Positions 6,706 to 11,159 of a stretch of 11,159 nt of DNA are shown piece by piece. The notes under the pieces were generated by a model that saw nothing but the letters and a program-made list of their open reading frames with translations, had not been told where the DNA came from and made no database searches. The position numbers and the translations under genes are program-made. Position 1 is the first letter of the stretch; each line of letters opens with the position of its first letter. Location of the stretch: the NCBI GenBank assembly GCA_016283985.1, contig JAEENZ010000140.1:1-11159 (forward strand). The letters run 5' to 3'. This DNA comes from Bacteroidales bacterium (GTDB taxonomy: Bacteria; Bacteroidota; Bacteroidia; Bacteroidales; UBA932).

Positions 6706-6738
6706 CAAAGATACAAATTAAAGGATTATGTTGATAAA
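6706..6738 (-). promoter_or_regulatory. Likely tsaE promoter (-33 TTTA, -7 TATCTTTG)
   Basis: On the minus strand, TATCTTTG (6713 down to 6706) matches TAnnTTTG exactly. Twenty-one bases upstream lies TTTA (6738-6735), a 3 of 4 match to the -33 TTTG. The initiation point expected a few bases downstream falls at or beside ATG 6699. The -33 element lies inside the first codons of the divergent comM gene. Confidence 0.45.
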
Positions 6739-8281
6739 CATTGTTGGAGCTAAATGCATAGGGATAGATGCCGTGCCGGTTCTTGTCGAGGTTAAAATCG
6801 ATAGGGGGATCGGCATCCATCTGGTCGGTCTTGCGGACGTAGCGGTGAAGGAAAGCCTGCTTCGAACCGTAACTGCACTGCAGTCGATGGGTTTCCATAT
6901 TCCTGGCAAGAAAATAGTCATCAACCTGGCACCCGCGGATCTGCACAAGAACGGTAGCGGATACGATCTTCCAATCGCGCTGGGGATCATCGCCGCGTCC
7001 GGACAAAGGGGCCTCCTGGGATTGGACAAGTACCTGATTATGGGGGAGTTGGGTTTGGATGGTTCGGTCCGTCCCGTTCCGGGAGCGCTGCCTTATGCGG
7101 AGGTGGCCGTGGATCTCGGCCTGAAGGGGTGTATCCTGCCGGCGCAGTCCGCACTGGAAGCGGCAGAGTTCCGGCAGGCCGACATCTACGGAGTGGAGAC
7201 ACTGGACGAGGTTCTGTCCATCCTGGAAGAGAGGGATGACAGGGAAGACCTGCTGATATGGAACCGCCCTGAGTATGCACGGGCGTCAGAGCCACCGGCT
7301 TGCAGTGGATACATGGATTTTTCGGAGATAATCGGGCAGGAGGCGGCCAAGCGGGCTGCCGAAGTAGCGGTCAGCGGAGGACACAATCTAATCCTCATTG
7401 GTCCACCTGGGGGAGGAAAAAGCTCTCTGGCAAAGGCGATTACGGGGATCCTTCCGCCGATGACCATGGAAGAGTCGCTGGTAACGAGCAAGATATATTC
7501 GGTCTCCGGCCTGCCGACACGCGATGCCGGGCTCATCCGCCGAAGGCCGTTCCGCGCACCGCACTACAGCGCATCCCTGGCAGCAATAGTCGGGGGAGGC
7601 AACGGTGGTAACATCGTGCCCGGGGAAATCTCGCTGGCGCACAATGGCGTGCTCTTCTGCGATGAGTTCGCCCAAATGCCAAAATCGGTGGTAGAGGCCC
7701 TCCGGGGGCCGATGGAAGACAGGAAAGTGGTGGTTTCGCGTCTCCGGGGAAAGGTGGAATATCCGGCATCGTTCATGCTGATCGCCGCGACGAATCCATG
7801 CCCATGCGGTTATTATGGAGACGGCGACCGGTGCACCTGCACCGTGGGTCAGCGGGTGGGCTATCTGAACCGCCTGTCAGGCCCTTTACTTGATAGAATT
7901 GACCTGCATGTCTGGATGAGCCCCCTGGATACGCGCCGACTAATAGACAGACCGAAGGGGGAGAGCAGCGCTGCCGTGGCGGCACGGGTGATGAAAGCGC
8001 GGGAAGTTCAGCTGAAGCGATTCCACGGAGATGGAATCAGCACGAATGCAGAGATGAGCAACTCCCTCATGGAACGGTTCTGCCCCCTTTCGGACGACTG
8101 CAAGTCGTTGTTGGAGACCATCATAGACCGCCTCGGGCTATCTGCCCGTGCCTATTCCCGCATCGTGCGCATCTCCCGCACAATCGCCGACCTTGCCGGC
8201 AGCCCGGACATCCTCCCCGCCCACATCAGCGAAGCCTCCGGCTACCGCTTCCTCGACCGCCGCAATTTCGGGGAATTGTAA
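6728..8281 (+). CDS. comM: YifB/ComM family AAA+ ATPase (Mg-chelatase-like)
   Basis: A 517-residue cytoplasmic AAA+ protein. ComM in naturally transformable Gram-negatives is a hexameric helicase aiding branch migration when incoming DNA is integrated; the family is far more widespread than competence, so the role here is unproven. Domains in order: an N-terminal ChlI-like fold (about 1-165; GIHLVGLADVAVKES, IPGKKIVINLAPADL, GSGYDLPIALGIIAAS). The Mg-chelatase-type AAA+ core follows (about 189-395) with Walker A GPPGGGKS at 225-232, Walker B VLFCDEF (D312, E313), NPCPCGYYGD at 356-365 and the LLDRIDLH arginine region near 390. A C-terminal helical domain closes it (about 420-517; LSARAYSRIVRISRTIADL). 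Length and motifs are complete. Walker B usually reads VLFLDE; Cys311 is a mild variation. The ATG start matches the family N-terminus, with A-rich sequence upstream. Confidence 0.95.
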   Translation: MLINIVGAKCIGIDAVPVLVEVKIDRGIGIHLVGLADVAVKESLLRTVTALQSMGFHIPGKKIVINLAPADLHKNGSGYDLPIALGIIAASGQRGLLGLDKYLIMGELGLDGSVRPVPGALPYAEVAVDLGLKGCILPAQSALEAAEFRQADIYGVETLDEVLSILEERDDREDLLIWNRPEYARASEPPACSGYMDFSEIIGQEAAKRAAEVAVSGGHNLILIGPPGGGKSSLAKAITGILPPMTMEESLVTSKIYSVSGLPTRDAGLIRRRPFRAPHYSASLAAIVGGGNGGNIVPGEISLAHNGVLFCDEFAQMPKSVVEALRGPMEDRKVVVSRLRGKVEYPASFMLIAATNPCPCGYYGDGDRCTCTVGQRVGYLNRLSGPLLDRIDLHVWMSPLDTRRLIDRPKGESSAAVAARVMKAREVQLKRFHGDGISTNAEMSNSLMERFCPLSDDCKSLLETIIDRLGLSARAYSRIVRISRTIADLAGSPDILPAHISEASGYRFLDRRNFGEL

Positions 8282-8287
8282 AAAATA

Positions 8288-8319
8288 CTTGCGATTTAGT
8301 ATTAATTTTAATACTTTTG
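8288..8319 (+). promoter_or_regulatory. hicAB promoter with embedded dyad operator
   Basis: A -33-like CTTG (8288-8291) and a -7 TACTTTTG (8312-8319, exact TAnnTTTG) are separated by 20 bp, the ideal spacing for the Bacteroidota primary sigma factor. Between them lies a perfect 18-bp dyad, AGTATTAATTTTAATACT (8298-8315, 8-bp arms around TT), which overlaps the -7 box. A repressor bound there would block transcription, as expected for autoregulation by HicB. The ATG of hicA follows two bases after the -7 box, so initiation inside or at the very start of the gene is possible. Confidence 0.7.
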
Positions 8320-8321
8320 TG

Positions 8322-8510
8322 ATGAAATATAGTGAACTGCGAAAACTATTGCGTGTCAATGGATGCAAGGTAGTCCGGCAAGGGGCGAATCATGAAATAT
8401 GGTACAGCCCTATTACAGGCAGAAGATTTCCTGTTGCCAGGCATAATGCAGACGAGGTATACATTAGAACTTTAAAAGATATTTCAAAACAGTCAGGTGT
8501 CAGTTTATGA
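8322..8510 (+). CDS. hicA: HicA family toxin (mRNA interferase)
   Basis: A 62-residue small basic protein. HicA toxins have a double-stranded-RNA-binding fold and cut or block mRNA through a conserved His. Seen here: MKYSELRKLLRVNGCKVVRQ, then GANHEIWYSPITGRRFPVARH, with catalytic His24 in the family's GxxH position, and a C-terminal LKDISKQSGVSL helix. The length is typical. The true start is ATG 8322; the same frame runs open far upstream only as an artefact inside comM, and 8322 gives exactly the family N-terminus. Its TGA overlaps the ATG of hicB by 4 bases, so toxin and antitoxin are coupled. Codon use is visibly AT-richer than in flanking genes, consistent with acquisition by transfer. 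Confidence 0.93.
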   Translation: MKYSELRKLLRVNGCKVVRQGANHEIWYSPITGRRFPVARHNADEVYIRTLKDISKQSGVSL

Positions 8511-8920
8511 AAAAGGTTAAAGTAATAATCGGGCGTGTAAATGAAGGGGAATATGTTTATTCTGCCGTGATGGAAGCGCCGGACGTTCCTTTCGGCCTTA
8601 ACGGTACAGGACGGTCGGTAGAGGAAGCTAAAGAGGATATGATTGAGGCGTATGAGGAAATCAAAGAAATATCAGCGGAAGCGGGAGAGTCGTTTGAAGA
8701 ATTACAATTCGACTACACTTACGATATTCCTTCTTTTTTACAATACTACGCCTATGCCCTTAGCTTGGCAGGGCTTGAACGTATATCCGGCATTAACCAA
8801 CGCCAGTTGAGCCATTATATAAATGGCACTTCAAAACCGAGGAAAGCAACGGTCGAACGTTTTACGAACAACCTTAAAGCATTCGCCCGCGAACTCTATT
8901 CAATAGAGTTGCACTACTGA
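8507..8920 (+). CDS. hicB: HicB family antitoxin with C-terminal helix-turn-helix
   Basis: A 137-residue antitoxin that would neutralise HicA and repress the operon. The N-terminal HicB fold (about 1-60) shows KVKVIIGRVNEGEYVYSAVM, PDVPFGLNGTGRSVEEAKED and an acidic helix MIEAYEEIKEI, in line with the partial RNase H-like HicB core. The C-terminal part (about 75-137) contains an XRE-like helix-turn-helix: LAGLERISGINQRQLSHYIN, then GTSKPRKATVERFTNNLKAF. That domain is the probable reader of the 18-bp dyad in front of hicA. The gene overlaps hicA by 4 bases and, tail to tail, overlaps the STAS gene on the other strand by 7 bp. It is AT-richer than its neighbours on both sides. Confidence 0.92.
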   Translation: MKKVKVIIGRVNEGEYVYSAVMEAPDVPFGLNGTGRSVEEAKEDMIEAYEEIKEISAEAGESFEELQFDYTYDIPSFLQYYAYALSLAGLERISGINQRQLSHYINGTSKPRKATVERFTNNLKAFARELYSIELHY

Positions 8921-9216
8921 ATCTCAAAGAGGTTCAGGAAGCCGGTCATCATGAAGACGGCGCGGATTTCGTTGCTGATGGAGCGGACGATGACTTTGCC
9001 TCCCTTCTCGGAGGCGGCTTTGCGTATGGTCAGGAAAAGGCGGAGGCCGGAGCTGGAAATGTAGCTCAACTCGCTGCAGTCCAGCACGATAGTGCCGGCT
9101 GCGTCGGCCTTAAGCTCTTCGAACTGGGGTGCCACTTCCTGAGATGCGGGGGTGTCGAGACGGCCGACCATGGCGGCAGTTACGCATGACGCGTCTTTTG
9201 TAATCTTTACTTCCAT
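8914..9216 (-). CDS. STAS-domain anti-anti-sigma factor (RsbV/SpoIIAA-like)
   Basis: A 100-residue single-domain STAS protein, the phosphorylatable switch of a partner-switching pathway. In the family, an RsbW-type kinase phosphorylates a Ser in a D/S-S-S-G loop and a PP2C phosphatase removes the phosphate; only the unphosphorylated form binds the kinase/anti-sigma domain. Here the loop is LDCSELSYISSSGLRLFLTI, and Ser55 is the likely phosphorylation site by alignment to the family motif. The typical N-terminal strand (GRLDTPASQEV) and C-terminal segment (IRAVFMMTGFLNLFEI) are present, so the domain is complete. It starts one base after the stop of the phosphatase/kinase gene, so both are in one operon. 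The 3' end overlaps hicB by 7 bp. The partner output is not visible here. Confidence 0.93.
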   Translation of the reverse strand: MEVKITKDASCVTAAMVGRLDTPASQEVAPQFEELKADAAGTIVLDCSELSYISSSGLRLFLTIRKAASEKGGKVIVRSISNEIRAVFMMTGFLNLFEIQ

Positions 9217-9217
9217 C

Positions 9218-11159
9218 TTATGGCAATTTTTTAGTCATCGTTAAAATGTTCATGTCTTCCTTGCGCTCGTAGCTCACCGAGTCCATTATCTGGCGGACCA
9301 GATGGATGCCCAGTCCGCCTATGGGGCGGTCTTCTACGCTTGCCGAGATGTCCACGTCTTCTTTGGCTGTAGGATCGAAAGCCTTTCCGCTGTCGGAAAG
9401 GACGAACTTCAGTTCATCCCCGTCGCGTGAGGCATCAAGTTCCAGGGAACCATATGCTCCTTCGGGATAAGCGTAGTCGATCACGTTGGTCACGGCTTCC
9501 TCCAGCGCCAGGTTGAGGCCGGGAAGAAGAGATTCGTCTATGCCAAGACCGGGGGAGATGGCCTCCAGCCAGTCCTGCAGGCGTGAAACCTGCTTGATAT
9601 CGTTATGCAGAACCAGATGGGTGCCGTAGATATCCTTATCCTTGCCGAGATAGTGGATGAACAGCATGGTAAGGTCGTCGCTCTGGGGCGCTTCCCCGAC
9701 AAATGCGCGGATCTGGGCTTCGACGGTCTTGAGATGCTCGTAAGCGCCCTTTCGGCCGTGAAGCGCCTTCTTCATCCTATCCTCGCCGAACTGCTCGTGC
9801 GCTGAGTTCTCCGCCTCGTTCAGGCCGTCGGTGTAGAGGAAGATGGCATCGTCGTAGCGGAAATCCATCTCCTGCTCCTTGAATTCCATCCCCGACATGA
9901 TTCCCAGCGGGAGGTTCGCCTCGACCGGCAGCATCTTCATCGAATCCGTCAGCAGAATCGGAGGGTTATGCCCGGCATTGCAGTAGTTCAGGTGGCCTTT
10001 CTGAAGGTCCAGCACGCCGCAGAAGAAGGTGACGAACATGTTGCTCTCGTTCATCGCCGACAGGCTGTCGTTCATGATGCGGACTATGGTGCTGGGATTA
10101 CATTCGCGGGCCGCCAGATTACGGAAGGATGTGCGGGTGACGGCCATCACGAGCGAAGCCGGCACGCCCTTGCCGCTCACGTCCCCTATGCAGAAGAACA
10201 GTTTCTCGTCCCTTATGAAATAGTCGTACAGGTCGCCTCCGACCTCCTTGGCTGGCACTATGTCGGCAGCCATGTCCAGGTCGTGGCGCTCAGGGAAGGG
10301 AGGGAACACCTTGGGGACCATCGACATCTGTATGCCGCTGGCAATGTTGAGTTCACCCTCCATGCGCTCACGCTTTTCGTTGAGTTTTTTGTTCTGCTCA
10401 TAGTGCTTGTACATAGAGCGGAACATCAGTATGAGCATCATGATGCCGAGAATCTGGAAAATTGTAACCATCAGGCTGACATTTTTCAGATTGCGGAAAA
10501 TTTCATCTTCCGGAATTATGATGGACATGGCCCACCCGGTTCGCTCTACAGGGGAGAAATAGACGAAGTCGTTCCTGCCATTGTATTTGATATTCGTATG
10601 GCCGGATTCTCCGGACAGCAAGGCCCGGTTAAGTTCGCGGGTTGCCGAGGTATCGTCCATGCGGGAGATCAGGTCGTTGATGGTATGGTTCATCACAAGC
10701 GACTCCACCGGGCATACCATTATCTGTCCGGAACGGCTGACAACCATGTTGAAAGCGTTTGGATAAACGGTCATATTCCCCACCAGGTCCGTGAGCCAGT
10801 CCAAGGATATGTCTGCGGTAAGCACGGCGGCAGTTTTGCCTTTAGAGTCCTTGACGGGCATGGAGAACGTGGTCATGAGGATATCACCTCCGCCCGTGTC
10901 TATATAAGGTTCCGACCAGTAACCGGATTCGTTTTCAAGGGCTTTGTAGAACCACTCCTGGGCGGGATAATCATATTCCTCGGTAGCAAGAGAGGAAAAC
11001 CTCAGATCTCCGCCCGGAGCCTGGAATACGTATGGAGAGTATAATGGCCTGTCGGGCAGATACCCGGGCACCATGGCCACCGTGGAGCCAACCACCACGG
11101 GATTGTCCTGAACGATGCGCTGTGCCACCCGCTGCAGGCTGTCGGGCACGCTCATGCAC
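9218..11159 (-). CDS. Membrane sensor with Cache domain, PP2C/SpoIIE phosphatase and fused RsbW-like ATPase (5' end outside window)
   Basis: At least 646 residues are visible; the frame stays open to the right edge, so the N-terminus, probably a first membrane helix, is missing. Numbering from Met at 11155: a Cache-type periplasmic sensor (about 1-222; YDYPAQEWFYKALENESGYW and the following ILMTTFSMPV strand), a transmembrane helix (about 225-246), and a coiled linker (247-277). Then comes a PP2C/SpoIIE phosphatase (about 280-502) with acidic metal motifs EVGGDLYDY (304-312), GDVSGKGVPASL (324-335), YTDGLNEA (441-448) and DDLTM (493-497). Last is a GHKL ATPase (about 510-645) with N-box EEAVTNVIDYAYP, DSGKAFDP and GGLGIHLVR. 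The protein would both dephosphorylate (PP2C) and phosphorylate or bind (RsbW-like) the adjacent STAS protein. There is no HisKA dimerisation domain, so it is not a two-component histidine kinase. Confidence 0.92.
   Translation of the reverse strand, partial: CMSVPDSLQRVAQRIVQDNPVVVGSTVAMVPGYLPDRPLYSPYVFQAPGGDLRFSSLATEEYDYPAQEWFYKALENESGYWSEPYIDTGGGDILMTTFSMPVKDSKGKTAAVLTADISLDWLTDLVGNMTVYPNAFNMVVSRSGQIMVCPVESLVMNHTINDLISRMDDTSATRELNRALLSGESGHTNIKYNGRNDFVYFSPVERTGWAMSIIIPEDEIFRNLKNVSLMVTIFQILGIMMLILMFRSMYKHYEQNKKLNEKRERMEGELNIASGIQMSMVPKVFPPFPERHDLDMAADIVPAKEVGGDLYDYFIRDEKLFFCIGDVSGKGVPASLVMAVTRTSFRNLAARECNPSTIVRIMNDSLSAMNESNMFVTFFCGVLDLQKGHLNYCNAGHNPPILLTDSMKMLPVEANLPLGIMSGMEFKEQEMDFRYDDAIFLYTDGLNEAENSAHEQFGEDRMKKALHGRKGAYEHLKTVEAQIRAFVGEAPQSDDLTMLFIHYLGKDKDIYGTHLVLHNDIKQVSRLQDWLEAISPGLGIDESLLPGLNLALEEAVTNVIDYAYPEGAYGSLELDASRDGDELKFVLSDSGKAFDPTAKEDVDISASVEDRPIGGLGIHLVRQIMDSVSYERKEDMNILTMTKKLP

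Noticed and set aside
8148..8321. HicA extended upstream into comM
   Set aside because: The extra residues are out-of-frame comM sequence. ATG 8322 gives the exact HicA family start and follows a good promoter.
9968..11044. Long open frame (358 codons) on the plus strand opposite the Cache/PP2C gene
   Set aside because: It lies entirely within the well-supported minus-strand gene, is rich in His/Val/Arg with no fold or motif, and is a shadow of that gene's codon bias.
1..11159. tRNA/rRNA genes, CRISPR array, insertion sequence, integrase or attachment site
   Set aside because: None seen by reading either strand: no regularly spaced repeats, no transposase or integrase motifs, no tRNA-like cloverleaf sequence noticed.

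Overview
The window looks like chromosome of a Bacteroidota bacterium, most likely order Bacteroidales. The sequence shows G+C-rich codons, A-rich ribosome-binding regions rather than strong Shine-Dalgarno sites, and several copies of the Bacteroidota -7 promoter element TAnnTTTG placed just before genes. It also has a surface-type lipoprotein and gene pairings typical of the phylum. The genus cannot be fixed from this sequence; a G+C-rich relative of Alistipes or another uncultured Bacteroidales line is a guess.

Layout. Bases 1-519 hold the C-terminal end of the ferrous iron transporter FeoB. Facing it, 529-3068 on the minus strand is a two-gene operon: an exported TPR protein whose stop overlaps the start of an EnvC-like coiled-coil/LytM protein with a degenerate metal site. 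A 73-bp divergent promoter region separates it from 3142-4966 (+). That pair is an ECF sigma factor followed one base later by a protein with a cytoplasmic N-terminus, one inner-membrane helix, a long Pro/Ala-rich linker and a C-terminal outer-membrane beta-barrel. This is the architecture of the Das/Dma sigma/anti-sigma family, reported in Bacteroides thetaiotaomicron to control outer membrane vesicle production. A hairpin plus T-run follows, then a lipoprotein gene of unknown function at 5079-6290 (+).

tsaE (tRNA t6A synthesis, minus) and comM/yifB (AAA+ helicase family, plus) are divergent at 6274-8281. A compact, AT-richer hicAB toxin-antitoxin cassette follows at 8322-8920, with a near-ideal promoter and an 18-bp dyad operator. 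It ends in a 7-bp tail-to-tail overlap with a minus-strand partner-switching module. That module is a STAS anti-anti-sigma protein and a membrane-bound protein fusing Cache sensor, PP2C (SpoIIE/RsbU) phosphatase and RsbW-like ATPase, whose N-terminus lies beyond the right edge.

The common theme is envelope sensing and signalling. One system (sigma plus trans-envelope anti-sigma) could sense the outer membrane directly. A second (Cache-PP2C-HATPase plus STAS) senses an extracytoplasmic signal by partner switching. Beside them lie envelope-remodelling genes (EnvC-like, TPR) and a lipoprotein.
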